From contig NZ_CP123967.1 of NCBI RefSeq assembly GCF_029917005.1, positions 2,604,001-2,668,000 on the forward strand: DNA of 64,000 bases. Direction: 5' to 3'. Below the pieces are notes generated by a model. It was not told where the DNA came from, searched no databases, and saw only the letters and a list, made by a program, of their open reading frames with translations. Below, one piece after another: positions 24,805-33,925 of the stretch. Numbering within the stretch: position 1 is the first letter of the stretch; each line of letters opens with the position of its first letter. The translations under genes were made by a program, and so were the position numbers. Origin of the DNA: Tessaracoccus lacteus. Its GTDB lineage: Bacteria > Actinomycetota > Actinomycetes > Propionibacteriales > Propionibacteriaceae.

Positions 24805-27357
24805 ATGTCTGAGAACGTGCGCACTGACCAGCTTCCGCTGGCCGACGAGTCCCCGACCACCGAATCGCGTGATCTGGGACCCTCCGGGAACCCGACCCAC
24901 CCGTTGGCTACCGCCCCCGTCGGCGCCCCGCCCCACTCCGTCGACGGATTCGTGAAGGAGTTCCTGCACGAGCTGAACACCAACCAGGGTGTCCCGCTGT
25001 CGATGTCGTCCGTCAACGACCAGTACATGGCGCTGGCGAGCACCGTCCGCAACTACCTGATGGCGCGCTGGCTCGAGACGAACCGCAAGGTGCACGAGAA
25101 CAAGCCGAAGACCATCGGCTACCTCTCCGCCGAGTACCTGCTTGGCCGTCAGCTCGGCAACGCGCTGCTCGCGACCGACCTGAGCGACATCGCCGAGAAG
25201 GGCCTGGCCCTCTGCGGCATCGACATCGCGACGCTCCGCGCGCAGGAGGTCGAGCCGGGCCTCGGCAACGGCGGCCTCGGCCGCCTCGCCGCGTGCTTCA
25301 TCGACTCGCTCGCCACCATGGACGTGCCGTGCGTCGGCTACGGCATCCGCTATGAGTACGGCATCTTCCGCCAGACCTTCGTCGACGGGCGCCAGGTCGA
25401 GCAGCCCGACACCTGGCTGTCGCTCGGCTCGCCGTGGGAGTTCCCGCACCCGGAGGCCTCCGTGCAGGTCGACTTCGGCGGCCACACCGAGCGCTACATC
25501 GGCGAGGACGGCCGCGAGCGCGTCCGCTGGGTGCCGGCGTGGAACGTGCTGGGCGTGCCCTACAACTACATGGTCCCCGGCTACCTCAACGGCCGCGTGA
25601 ACACGCTGCGCCTCTGGTCCGCGCAGGCCACCAAGGCCTTCGACCTGCAGATCTTCAACTCCGGCGACTACGCGCAGGCCGTCCGCGCGCAGACGTTCGC
25701 CGAGAACATCTCCAAGGTGCTGTACCCGGAGGACTCCACGCCCCAGGGCAAGGAGCTGCGCCTCCAGCAGCAGTACTTCTTCGTCGCCTGCTCGCTGCGT
25801 GACTTCATCGACCACTCGCTGGAGGACGGCTTCGACCTGCACAACCTGCCGGAGCGCATCACGTTCCAGCTGAACGACACCCACCCGGTGATCGCGGTGC
25901 CGGAGCTCATGCGCATCCTGATCGACGAGTACGACTTCGAGTGGGACGAGGCGTGGGACGTCACGAGCCGCTGCTTCGCCTACACGTGCCACACGCTGCT
26001 GCCCGAGGCGCTCGAGGTGTGGCCGACCGACCTGCTCGGCCGCCTGCTCCCCCGCCACCTCGAGCTGATCTACCAGATCAACGACCACTTCCTGGCCGAG
26101 GTGCGCGAGGCCTTCCCCGGCGACGATCTGCGGGCCCACCACATGTCGATCATCAGCCACGGTCAGGGCGTGCGGATGGCGTTCCTCGCCACCGTCGCCG
26201 GCACCAAGGTCAACGGCGTCGCCGAGCTGCACTCGCAGCTGCTGCGCGACAAGGTGCTGCCGGACTTCTCCGCACTGTGGCCGGAGAAGTTCACCAACGT
26301 CACCAACGGCGTCACCCCGCGTCGCTTCGTCCGTCTGTCGAACCCGAAGCTCTCGGAGCTGATCAACGACACCATCGGCAACGGTTGGGTGACGGACCTC
26401 GAGCGCCTCAAGGAGCTTGAGCCCTACGCCGACGACCCGGAGTTCCGGGCCCAGTTCGCCGAGATCAAGGCGTGGAATAAGCACAGGATCGCCGACCTGC
26501 TGCGCGCCCGCGACGGCATCGACCTGCCCGACGGCCACCTGGTCGACGTGATGGTCAAGCGTCTGCACGAGTACAAGCGACAGTCGCTGAAGCTACTGCA
26601 CATCGTGTCGCTGTACGAGCAGGTGCTCTCCGGCAAGATCGCCGCCTCTGAGGTCATGCCCCGTACCGTCGTGTTCGGCTCCAAGGCCGCCCCCGGCTAC
26701 GCCATGGCGAAGGAGACCATCCACCTGATCAACAAGGTGGCCGCGACGATCAACGCGGACCCGATCCTCGAGGGTCGCCTGAAGATCGCCTTCCCGGCGA
26801 ACTACAACGTGACCCTCGCGGAGAAGCTGATCCCCGCCGCGGACCTTTCCGAGCAGATCTCGCTCGCCGGCATGGAGGCGTCCGGCACCGGCAACATGAA
26901 GTTCGCCCTCAACGGCGCACTGACGATCGGCACGGACGACGGCGCGAACGTCGAGATCCGCAAGCTCGTCGGCGACAAGCACTTCTTCCTGTTCGGCATG
27001 TCCGAGCCGGAGGTCGCCGAGCTGGGCGCACAGGGCTACAACCCGCACTCCTACTACGACGCGAACCCGCAGCTGAAGGCCACGCTGGACCTCATCTCGT
27101 CGGGCGTCTTCTCGAACGGCGACCGGCACCTCTTCGACATGGTCGTGGAGAACCTGAAGAACCAGGACCGCTTCATGGCGCTGGCCGACTTCGATTCCTA
27201 CGTCGCAGCGCAGGCCAAGGTCGAGGAGCGCTACGCGGACCAGGATTCGTGGATGCGTTCCGCGATCCTCAACATGGCCCGCACCGGCTACTTCTCCTCC
27301 GACCGCTCGATGCGCGACTACCTGCAGCGCATCTGGCACACCACGCCGATGCTCTGA
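24805..27357 (+). CDS. glgP: Glycogen/maltodextrin phosphorylase
   Basis: 850-residue GT35 phosphorylase releasing glucose-1-phosphate from glycogen. Signatures: KTIGYLSAEYLLGRQLGNAL, EPGLGNGGLGRLAACFIDSL, VDVMVKRLHEYKRQ, and the pyridoxal-phosphate region MEASGTGNMKFALNGALTIG. The first ~45 residues (acidic and proline-rich) are an extension before the conserved core. I use the ATG at 24805 (MSENV); a GTG nine bases upstream is possible. Propionic-acid bacteria store glycogen, so this is probably housekeeping. No terminator is evident after it; the repeat field follows. Confidence 0.95.
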   Translation: MSENVRTDQLPLADESPTTESRDLGPSGNPTHPLATAPVGAPPHSVDGFVKEFLHELNTNQGVPLSMSSVNDQYMALASTVRNYLMARWLETNRKVHENKPKTIGYLSAEYLLGRQLGNALLATDLSDIAEKGLALCGIDIATLRAQEVEPGLGNGGLGRLAACFIDSLATMDVPCVGYGIRYEYGIFRQTFVDGRQVEQPDTWLSLGSPWEFPHPEASVQVDFGGHTERYIGEDGRERVRWVPAWNVLGVPYNYMVPGYLNGRVNTLRLWSAQATKAFDLQIFNSGDYAQAVRAQTFAENISKVLYPEDSTPQGKELRLQQQYFFVACSLRDFIDHSLEDGFDLHNLPERITFQLNDTHPVIAVPELMRILIDEYDFEWDEAWDVTSRCFAYTCHTLLPEALEVWPTDLLGRLLPRHLELIYQINDHFLAEVREAFPGDDLRAHHMSIISHGQGVRMAFLATVAGTKVNGVAELHSQLLRDKVLPDFSALWPEKFTNVTNGVTPRRFVRLSNPKLSELINDTIGNGWVTDLERLKELEPYADDPEFRAQFAEIKAWNKHRIADLLRARDGIDLPDGHLVDVMVKRLHEYKRQSLKLLHIVSLYEQVLSGKIAASEVMPRTVVFGSKAAPGYAMAKETIHLINKVAATINADPILEGRLKIAFPANYNVTLAEKLIPAADLSEQISLAGMEASGTGNMKFALNGALTIGTDDGANVEIRKLVGDKHFFLFGMSEPEVAELGAQGYNPHSYYDANPQLKATLDLISSGVFSNGDRHLFDMVVENLKNQDRFMALADFDSYVAAQAKVEERYADQDSWMRSAILNMARTGYFSSDRSMRDYLQRIWHTTPML

Positions 27358-27447
27358 CGCGCTGGGGGACCCGAGGTACAGACCCGAAAAACGGTCAGTG
27401 GTCGATTCTCCCCGGTCAGGTGCCGAAAATCGGTCGCAGGGCACCGG

Positions 27448-27545
27448 CGCCACCCTTGCCGACAGACGCCATCCATGCCGACAGATGCCACCGCCATGGC
27501 GGTGGCATCTGTACCGGAGGGTAGCGTCGGTCGGTGAGGGTGGCG
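27448..27545. repeat. Inverted 19-nt repeat array (diverged copy of the 46-49 kb family)
   Basis: Centre is a perfect 32-bp palindrome at 27481-27512 (ACAGATGCCACCGCC and its complement, meeting at CATG). The imperfect dyad extends to about 49 bp per side. Units GACGCCATCC (27465), GATGCCACCG (27484) and their inverted forms (27500 and 27519) are spaced by 19 nt. This is the same spacing and GAYGCCA core as in the three arrays at 46.7, 47.8 and 48.9 kb. It could fold into a long hairpin downstream of glgP. Confidence 0.7.
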
Positions 27546-27579
27546 TTTGGGCCTGTAGCGTCGCCGACAGAGGCAGGTG

Positions 27580-28290
27580 CCGGCAGCTCGCTGAGCACTT
27601 CGACAGGCTCAGCACATGCTTGTCGAGTCGCCCTGAGCGCGACGAAGGGAAGCTCCGCCCGGCCAGGCCCCTCGCCCCCTTGAGGCACCTCCACAGGCAT
27701 GTGCCGAGCCTGTCGAAGTGCTCGGCAAACCCGGCATGAGCGCGACGAAGGGAAGCTCCGCCCGGCCAGACCTCTCGCCCCCTTCGAGGCACCTCGTCAG
27801 GCATGTGCTGAGCCTGTCGAAGTGCTCGGCAAACCCGGCATGAGCGCGACGAAGAGAAGTCCTGCCCGGCCAGCCCCCTCGCTCCGCTCGAGGCACCTCG
27901 ACCAGGTCGGGCGGGCTGAGCCTGTCGCAGCGCTCGGTGAACCGGGGCTGAGTCCGTCCTAGCTCGGTAGCGATGGCCCGCCCGCGGCAGAGCACGGTGA
28001 ATCGGCTCGTTGAGCACTTCGACAGGCTCAGCACATGCTTGTCGAAACGCCCTGAGCGCAGCGAAGGGAAGGTCATGCCCGGGCAGACCTCTCGCCCCAC
28101 TCGAGGCACCTCCACAGGCATGTGCTGAGCCTGTCGAAGTGCATGTGCTGAGCCTGTCGAAGTGCTCGGCGAACCGGGCATGAGCGCGACGAAGGGAAGT
28201 CCCGCTGCGCAGAGCTCGGAAACCAAGCCCGTCGAGGTCGGGAACCGGGACCAAGCCCGTCGAAGCTGCGGCAGACCTAGGCCAGGAAAC
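27580..28290. repeat. Intergenic field of dispersed CACTTCGACAGGCTCAGCACATG repeats
   Basis: Roughly 700 bp without a credible gene, made of both orientations of CACTTCGACAGGCTCAGCACATG and its neighbours (GCCCTGAGCGCGACGAAGGGAA, CGAGGCACCTC). Copies are seen near 27596, 27700, 27805, 28017, 28120 and 28142. The same family is found in pduO, the flavoprotein gene, and around ldh. Open frames here are translated repeats. Confidence 0.85.
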
Positions 28291-28336
28291 CCCACCGTAA
28301 GCCCGGCCCGCCCGCTGCCCGTCTCCCGCGAGAGGG

Positions 28337-29755
28337 TCAGCCGGTGTCCGGCTCCAGGACGACGGGTCTTCGGGTCTCAGGATCGATCACGATGCGCCAG
28401 CCGTCGCGGCTCTCGACGCCGTCGGTGCGGGTGGGTTCCAGTTTGGCGTGGTGGAACGGGCACAACAGCGCCAGATTCTCCAACGACGTCGATCCACCTG
28501 CCCACCACGGAACGAGGTGATGCCCTTCACACTCGGCGGCCGTCGCCTCGCAGCCGGGGAAGATGCAGCCCCCGTCGCGGATCACCAGCGCCTGTCGTAG
28601 CGCCGGCGTGACCCACCGCTCCGCCCTGCCAAGGTCGAGCAACTCGGAGCGTCCACCCAGCACGACGGGGATCACGTTCGCGTCGCAGGCGATCCGCCGC
28701 ATCTCCCCCGCTGGGATTCTCTGGCCGGACGCCAGGACGCCGCCCGCGTACGACTGGCTCAGCAGTTCCTCGTAGCTGACCGTCACCACGAGCGTCGGCC
28801 GCGCCCCCGCACCAGAGGGAACAGGTGTTGGACGCGGCCCCTGGGCCGCTGACATAGGTGTCGGCCGGGCGGGTGCCGCAGGCTCGACGGCCACCACGGA
28901 AGCCCCGTCACCCGTCGCCCCAACGGCCGCCGCGGGAGCCTCGTCACGCCCCACGGCGCCAGCCCTCACCGTCATGACTGCGACCAGCGCGTCGGCCTGG
29001 CGCTGCTGCCAGGTGGGGGTCAGGTCACGGTGTCGCTGACGGCGCTCGGCCCGCTTCCGATCCGCGACCTCCGCGGTGATCGCGTTCACCACTATCTCCG
29101 CCTCAAGCGTCGGCAGCGACCCCTTGATGAACCAGGAACCGGGATGCTCGGGATCAGGCCCGTACACGAGGTGGCGACGCTGGAGAGCCCGCTCACGCTG
29201 CCGACGCAGCCGCGCGTCGACCTGAGCGGCCGTCGGCAGCAACTCCGGAGCCACCGCCTGCAGCACCTCGTCGTGACACTCGGCCACCTGACGCGGGGTG
29301 GCGCTCCGCGCCTTCTCCAGGAGGAACTCACGGGCGCTGACCCGCTGTTCATCGGTCAGCACACCGGGCAGCCCGCCCAGCGCCTCTCCGATCCCGATCG
29401 CATGCCCCGGAGACAGCTGACCCTCCACCACCCGCCGCGCGACCTCCTGGTGGCTCGTCATCCGTCCCGCCTCAGAGATCGACCGCTGCGTCACCCGCCG
29501 GTCGAGATGCTCCTCACGACCCAGCAGACTCGACAGCTGCGTCCCGCTCACCACCTCCGCCGAGCCACGCTCCTCGGCCTCCGAGATCAGGCACGCCTCC
29601 AGCCCCGCCAACCGGTCCTTCGCCCGGCGCACCTGCCGCAGCAGGTCCAGCCGTTCACGATGGTCGATCCCGGCGCGCTGGGAGTGATCGATGGAAGACA
29701 GCGCGCTGGCGATCGCGGCCAACGCCGCGCCCGTCGACAGCTGCTCATCCCCCAT
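28337..29755 (-). CDS. DUF222/HNH endonuclease-like protein
   Basis: 472 residues. The N-terminal ~330 residues form the helical DUF222 (13E12-like) domain, and the C-terminus carries an HNH nuclease motif (CIFPGCEATAAECEGHHLVP, then GGSTSLENLALLCPFHH). Many copies of this family occur per actinobacterial genome; they are thought to be mobile or self-splicing-associated nucleases, but the role is not established. It borders the repeat field on its 3' side. An Ala/Pro-rich spacer separates the two domains. Confidence 0.9.
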   Translation of the reverse strand: MGDEQLSTGAALAAIASALSSIDHSQRAGIDHRERLDLLRQVRRAKDRLAGLEACLISEAEERGSAEVVSGTQLSSLLGREEHLDRRVTQRSISEAGRMTSHQEVARRVVEGQLSPGHAIGIGEALGGLPGVLTDEQRVSAREFLLEKARSATPRQVAECHDEVLQAVAPELLPTAAQVDARLRRQRERALQRRHLVYGPDPEHPGSWFIKGSLPTLEAEIVVNAITAEVADRKRAERRQRHRDLTPTWQQRQADALVAVMTVRAGAVGRDEAPAAAVGATGDGASVVAVEPAAPARPTPMSAAQGPRPTPVPSGAGARPTLVVTVSYEELLSQSYAGGVLASGQRIPAGEMRRIACDANVIPVVLGGRSELLDLGRAERWVTPALRQALVIRDGGCIFPGCEATAAECEGHHLVPWWAGGSTSLENLALLCPFHHAKLEPTRTDGVESRDGWRIVIDPETRRPVVLEPDTG

Positions 29756-29876
29756 AACGCGAGGCTACGGACCCCCACCGACAGTTTCTGAACGGATAGG
29801 TTCGATTCGGAGGCCGTTCACTCATGGCGAACGGCTGAGGGCGTAACCCCTTGTCAAACGTGCGCAGCACAACAAC

Positions 29877-29908
29877 GAGGCCGCCACCGGTTGCCCGGTG
29901 ACGGCCTC
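29877..29908 (-). terminator. Probable intrinsic terminator after the 29930 gene
   Basis: 14-bp stem GAGGCCGCCACCGG / CCGGTGACGGCCTC (one mismatch) with a TTGC loop, followed on the minus strand by CGTTGTTGTG, a weak U-rich tail. It lies 21 nt beyond the stop codon of the small acidic protein gene and 120 nt upstream of the HNH gene. Confidence 0.5.
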
Positions 29909-29929
29909 GCTGGTGCCGGTTCGGCGGTC

Positions 29930-30388
29930 TCAGTAGGCGGGTCCGTCATCGGCGGCTTCAGAGGCCTCAGGGGCTTCGGACTCGGCGGCGGGGGCCTCGG
30001 CACCCTTCGTCACCTCGGGAGCCGGGGCACTATCGCGACCCGCGCTGCGGCCACGGTCGGCCAGGTCACGGAAGCCACCGGCGATGTCGGCGACGAGCTT
30101 GTCGAGCTGGCTGCCGAGCTGGGTCAGGAAGCCGCTGGTCGTCTGGGCGTCCTCGTCCGGGTGCGCCGTGGCGTACTGCTTCTTCTGGTCGTCGTAGAAC
30201 TCGCGGGCCTTGGAGCTGACGAGGTCGACCAGGCCGACGGTGGCGTAGGCCGTCTCTGTGGCTGCCTTCTTCAGGCCCTCGGCCAGCTGGTCGACATCGC
30301 TCTTCTGCTCGGGCTCACGGAAGTCCTTGGCGTCCTCGGCATCGACGATCGGGGTCTCCGCCGTCACGTCGTCGTTCTTCTCGGTCAT
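29930..30388 (-). CDS. Small acidic helical protein, unknown function
   Basis: 152 residues, no signal peptide. Acidic N-terminus (MTEKNDDVTAETPIVDAEDA), then a central amphipathic helix region with GLKKAATETAYATVGLVDLV and KAREFYDDQKKQYA, then an Ala/Glu-rich low-complexity tail. The central part is reminiscent of phasin- or apolipoprotein-like helices that bind surfaces or membranes, but I cannot name a family. The start is fixed by AAGGAG seven bases upstream. It lies in a probable single-gene unit between fucO and the terminator. Confidence 0.75.
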   Translation of the reverse strand: MTEKNDDVTAETPIVDAEDAKDFREPEQKSDVDQLAEGLKKAATETAYATVGLVDLVSSKAREFYDDQKKQYATAHPDEDAQTTSGFLTQLGSQLDKLVADIAGGFRDLADRGRSAGRDSAPAPEVTKGAEAPAAESEAPEASEAADDGPAY

Positions 30389-30482
30389 GGGGCACTCCTT
30401 CTGCGCTGTTGCTTCAAGTCTGCCCGCCGCCAGGCGCGATCGGGAGCGGGAGGCCCCTGACCCGCCCCCGATCCGACCCCAG

Positions 30483-31640
30483 TCAGAGCAGCGAGGAGTA
30501 CAGTCCCTCGATGTCCTCGAGCGTCGCGGTGCGGGGATTGCCCGGCGTGCAGACGTCGGCGAGAGCATCCGCGGCCAGCGCCGGGACGTCGGCCGCCGTG
30601 GCCCCGACCTCCGTGATGGTCGTCGGGTTACCCAGGTCGACGGTGAGCTTCCGCACGGCCGCGACCGCCGCGTCGCGGACGGCCTCGAGCTCGCCCGTGT
30701 AGGCGTCCTCGACTCCAAAGGCGGCCGCGATGTCGCGGTACTTCTCGCCCGAGAAGTCCTTGTTGTACTCCATGGCCGTGCCGAGCAGGATGCCGTTGGC
30801 CACGCCGTGCGCGACGCCGAGTCGGCCGCCGAGCGGGTGCGCCATGCCGTGCACCAGGCCCAGCCCGACGTTCGAATACGCCATGCCCGTCACGTAGGAG
30901 GCGTAGGCCATCTGCTCGCCAGCCGGGACGTCGCCGTCGGCCGACTTCGCAAGGTTCGCGGCGATCATCTGGATCGCCTTGAGCGACAGGGCATCGGACA
31001 GCGCCCACGCGCCCGGCGTGATGTAGCCCTCGATCGCATGGGTCAGGGCGTCGAGACCCGTGGCCACCTTGAGGCCTCGCGGCATGCCGTCGGTCAGGTC
31101 TGGGTCGACGAACGCGACGACGGGGATGTCGTGCGGGTCGACGGCGACGAACTTGCGCTTGCGCGCCGTGTCGGTGATCACGTAGTTGATCGTGGTCTCG
31201 GAGGCGGTGCCGGCCGTCGTGGGAACTCCAAAGATGGGGACGGACGGGTTGCGGGTTGCCGCGACCCCCTCGAGGCTCAGCACGTCGGCGAATTCCGGGT
31301 TCGCGCTGATGATGCCGATGCCCTTGCACGTGTCCTGAGGCGACCCTCCACCGAGGCCGATCAGGAAGTCGGCGCCCGACGCGGCGAACTTCTCGACGCC
31401 GTCGGTGATGCACTCGACCGGCGGGTTCGGCTGCACGTTGGTGAAGATCTCGTAGGCGATGCCCGCCTCGTCGAGGATGGCGGTCACCTTCGCTGCCGTG
31501 CCGACCGCAGGGTCGGCCAGGACCGGGTCGGTGACGATGAACGCCTTGGTGAACCCGCGCGCCGCCGCAACGGCCGGAATCTCGTTGATGGACCCGCGCC
31601 CGAAGTATGCGTTCTGGTTGAAGATCATGCGGTAGACCAT
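30483..31640 (-). CDS. fucO: Lactaldehyde reductase / propanediol oxidoreductase FucO
   Basis: 385-residue iron-dependent dehydrogenase that reduces L-lactaldehyde to 1,2-propanediol, the end step of anaerobic fucose and rhamnose breakdown. It tracks E. coli FucO closely: RMIFNQNAYFGRGSINEI, GADFLIGLGGGSPQDTCKGI, VPTTAGTASETTINYVITD, DPHDIPVVAFVDPDLTDGMP, SNVGLGLVHGMAHPLGGRLG. Metal ligands fall in the DALTHAIEGY and HGMAHPLGG regions. The product is the substrate of the pdu locus 10-15 kb away. No fucose or rhamnose aldolase or kinase genes are in the window. Confidence 0.88.
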   Translation of the reverse strand: MVYRMIFNQNAYFGRGSINEIPAVAAARGFTKAFIVTDPVLADPAVGTAAKVTAILDEAGIAYEIFTNVQPNPPVECITDGVEKFAASGADFLIGLGGGSPQDTCKGIGIISANPEFADVLSLEGVAATRNPSVPIFGVPTTAGTASETTINYVITDTARKRKFVAVDPHDIPVVAFVDPDLTDGMPRGLKVATGLDALTHAIEGYITPGAWALSDALSLKAIQMIAANLAKSADGDVPAGEQMAYASYVTGMAYSNVGLGLVHGMAHPLGGRLGVAHGVANGILLGTAMEYNKDFSGEKYRDIAAAFGVEDAYTGELEAVRDAAVAAVRKLTVDLGNPTTITEVGATAADVPALAADALADVCTPGNPRTATLEDIEGLYSSLL

Positions 31641-31856
31641 GAGTCTCTCCTTCGAAACTGGTCGGCTGCCACCGCGGCAGAGCCCACGTAGCGGCGAGGA
31701 TACGTCGCCTCTCCGACCGGATCACGGGGGTGCACCTAAGTACCGCGGTCGACCGACACGAGCGGCATCCCTGACCTCCCACGGGAGCAGAATCCCGGTA
31801 TCAGGCGCGATCCCCTGCCCTCCTGGCAGGTGTATCCAGCCATGATCGGAGGCAGC

Positions 31857-33356
31857 ATGTCCCAGGCAGCCCTACGGGTGCTCGACCCGCTCAGCGAGCC
31901 GCTGCCCTCCGGCTCCGCGCCGCACACCACCACCTACCTGGGCGACCGGGTCCTGGTGCGGGGGCTCCCCGGCCACGCCCAGGACGCCCCGCTGGAACTG
32001 CTCCGCAAGGTCGCGGAGGAGGCGGGGGTCGAGGTCGTCGCAGCCCGGGAGTCAGAAGTCCTGGAGAAGGTGCTGAGCGGCCTCGACGGCCGGCTCGTCG
32101 AGCTCCTCGACCGGTGCTGGGTGACCAGCTTCCGGCTGGTGCGCCGGGAGGGCCCGCCCGTCGACGCATGGCCGCTCCTACTGGCGGCCCGCCGGGCGGA
32201 CCCGAAGACCGCCCGCGGTCTCTCGCTGGACCACCTGCTCACCCTCGGCCCCTACTACGTGTCGATGCCGTACTACGTCTCGATGCCCTATTACGTGTCC
32301 ATGCCGTACTACGTCTCCATGCCCGCCGGCGAGCCGCCGTCGGCGCAGTACCAGCGGCCGGGCACCGGCGGACGCAGCCCCGTGGCGGTCGTCGCGGCCG
32401 ACCCGGCGCTGCGGGCTCGCCGGCTCCGTCGCTCACCGCTGGTCGTGGTGTGTGACACGGCGCTCGGCGCTCACCCGTGGTTCGCGGACACCGCCCGCGC
32501 GACCGACGAGGTGCACGCGGCCGGGCTGCGGCTCGGGCTGGGCGGCGACGTCCCAGTTGCCGATCCGCCGGAGCCACGGAACCCGCTCGACGGCTCCCTC
32601 CTGCCGTTCTCCGGCCACGCGATGTTCATGGCAGGCCTGATCCGCCAGACGTGCCCCGAGGCCCGCCTGCAGGTGGTGCCGATCGTCGACGAGGCCGGCG
32701 GTGTGCCGGAGGGGGCACTCATCCAGGTCCTCGCTTTGCTGCTCGTCCGCCAGGTACAGGCGCAGGCCGACGAGCACACGGGCGATCTCATCGACGTCAT
32801 CTGCCTGGCGCTGGGCTACTACCACGAGGACCCCGAAGACTCGCTGGAGGACGCCCCGCTCCGGGTCGTGCTCGACGACCTGGGCTCCGCCGGCGTCGCC
32901 GTCGTCGCCTCCGCGGGCAACCAGTCGACGACCGACCCCCTCTATCCGGCGGCCTTCGCGGGCGCGGCCCCGTTCGACGCGGCGGCGGTGCCGCTCGCCA
33001 GCGTCGGCGCGCTGAACCCCGACGGCACCGACGCGTACTTCTCCAACGCAGGCGACTGGGTCTCGTGCCACCGCCCGGGCGCGGGCCTGGTCAGCACGCT
33101 GCCCGTCGACCTCGACGGGGAGCTTGAGCCGGCCGCCCGGCTGCAGCACGCGGGCCAGCGGCGCGCCACCATCGACCCGGACTCCTTCGTCGGCGGGTTC
33201 GCCACCTGGTCGGGGACGTCTTTCGCGGCGCCGGTGCTCGCAGGGCAGCTGGCCGCGCGGCTGGCCGCCGACCGCACTCTGCCCGAACCCGATGTCGGCG
33301 CCTGCGTCCGCCGCGGCTGGGCAGCCATCACCGCAGAGCTGGGGTGGCTGCCATGA
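31857..33356 (+). CDS. Subtilisin-like (S8) protease with YYVSMP tandem repeat
   Basis: 499 residues with no signal peptide. The subtilase domain occupies about residues 190-480 with the full catalytic set: Asp200 in VVVCDTALG, His254 in FSGHAMFMAG, oxyanion Asn355 in ASAGNQS, and Ser455 in SGTSFAAPV. Residues 1-130 are a helical prodomain-like region. Between them residues 133-156 are four exact YYVSMP hexapeptides. Start at 31857 follows GGAGG. The stop overlaps the sigma-factor ATG (ATGA). First gene of a seven-gene run with CHAT and caspase proteases; probably cytoplasmic or non-classically exported. Confidence 0.88.
   Translation: MSQAALRVLDPLSEPLPSGSAPHTTTYLGDRVLVRGLPGHAQDAPLELLRKVAEEAGVEVVAARESEVLEKVLSGLDGRLVELLDRCWVTSFRLVRREGPPVDAWPLLLAARRADPKTARGLSLDHLLTLGPYYVSMPYYVSMPYYVSMPYYVSMPAGEPPSAQYQRPGTGGRSPVAVVAADPALRARRLRRSPLVVVCDTALGAHPWFADTARATDEVHAAGLRLGLGGDVPVADPPEPRNPLDGSLLPFSGHAMFMAGLIRQTCPEARLQVVPIVDEAGGVPEGALIQVLALLLVRQVQAQADEHTGDLIDVICLALGYYHEDPEDSLEDAPLRVVLDDLGSAGVAVVASAGNQSTTDPLYPAAFAGAAPFDAAAVPLASVGALNPDGTDAYFSNAGDWVSCHRPGAGLVSTLPVDLDGELEPAARLQHAGQRRATIDPDSFVGGFATWSGTSFAAPVLAGQLAARLAADRTLPEPDVGACVRRGWAAITAELGWLP
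32253..32324 (+). repeat. Four 18-bp tandem units encoding YYVSMP
   Basis: TACTACGTGTCGATGCCG and three variants that differ only at synonymous third positions, giving four identical hexapeptides. The synonymous drift with no amino-acid change indicates selection for the peptide. It sits between the N-terminal region and catalytic domain of the S8 protease. Confidence 0.9.
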
Positions 33357-33925
33357 CCACGCCCGGTCGCACCGGCTCGCTCGCCGACGAGGCGGGCGCC
33401 GCCTTCCGTGACTACCTCGCGGGCGACACCGCGCGCATGGCCGACCTCGTCCGGCTGCTCACCCCGCCGCTCTGGGCCGCCGTCAGGTCGTGCGGACTGA
33501 CGCGCGAGCAGGCCGAGGACGTCGTGCAGGGCGCCTGGGTGTCCCTGGTCCGGCACGCCGACGGTGTCCGTGACCCACAGGCCGTGTTCGCGTGGCTGCT
33601 GACCAGCGTCCGACGCGAGTCCTGGCGCGTCGCCGGCGGCCGACCGACCCAGCCCCTCGACGTCGAGCCTGTGGACGAGACCTCCGGCCCGGAGGACAGC
33701 GTCCTCGACGCCGACGCAAACGCGCGCCTGTGGCGCCACGTTGCGACGCTCAATCCACGCTGCCAGGCGCTGCTGCGCGTCGTCGCGTACGCCGCGACGC
33801 CCGACTACGCGGCCATCTCGAAGGCGCTCGGCATGCCGGTGGGGTCCATCGGCCCGACGCGCGGCCGCTGCCTCGCCGCGCTGCGCGCCGCGCTGTCCCG
33901 CGACCCAGGATGGAGCCGGTCATGA
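33353..33925 (+). CDS. ECF-type RNA polymerase sigma factor
   Basis: About 190 residues with sigma-70 region 2 (LTREQAEDVVQGAWVSLVRH, then AWLLTSVRRESWR) and region 4 (LNPRCQALLRVVAYAATPDY, AISKALGMPVGSIGPTRGRC). No anti-sigma with a zinc motif is evident next to it. The ATG at 33353 overlaps the protease stop, and its own stop overlaps the next start, so it is translated with the protease genes and probably drives their promoter. It could activate this cluster on a stress signal. Confidence 0.88.
   Translation: MTTPGRTGSLADEAGAAFRDYLAGDTARMADLVRLLTPPLWAAVRSCGLTREQAEDVVQGAWVSLVRHADGVRDPQAVFAWLLTSVRRESWRVAGGRPTQPLDVEPVDETSGPEDSVLDADANARLWRHVATLNPRCQALLRVVAYAATPDYAAISKALGMPVGSIGPTRGRCLAALRAALSRDPGWSRS

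Noticed and set aside
27360-28330. Several open frames of 80-550 codons across the repeat field
   Set aside because: They are translations of the repeated CTTCGACAGGCTCAG units and run into glgP antisense; no conserved domain.
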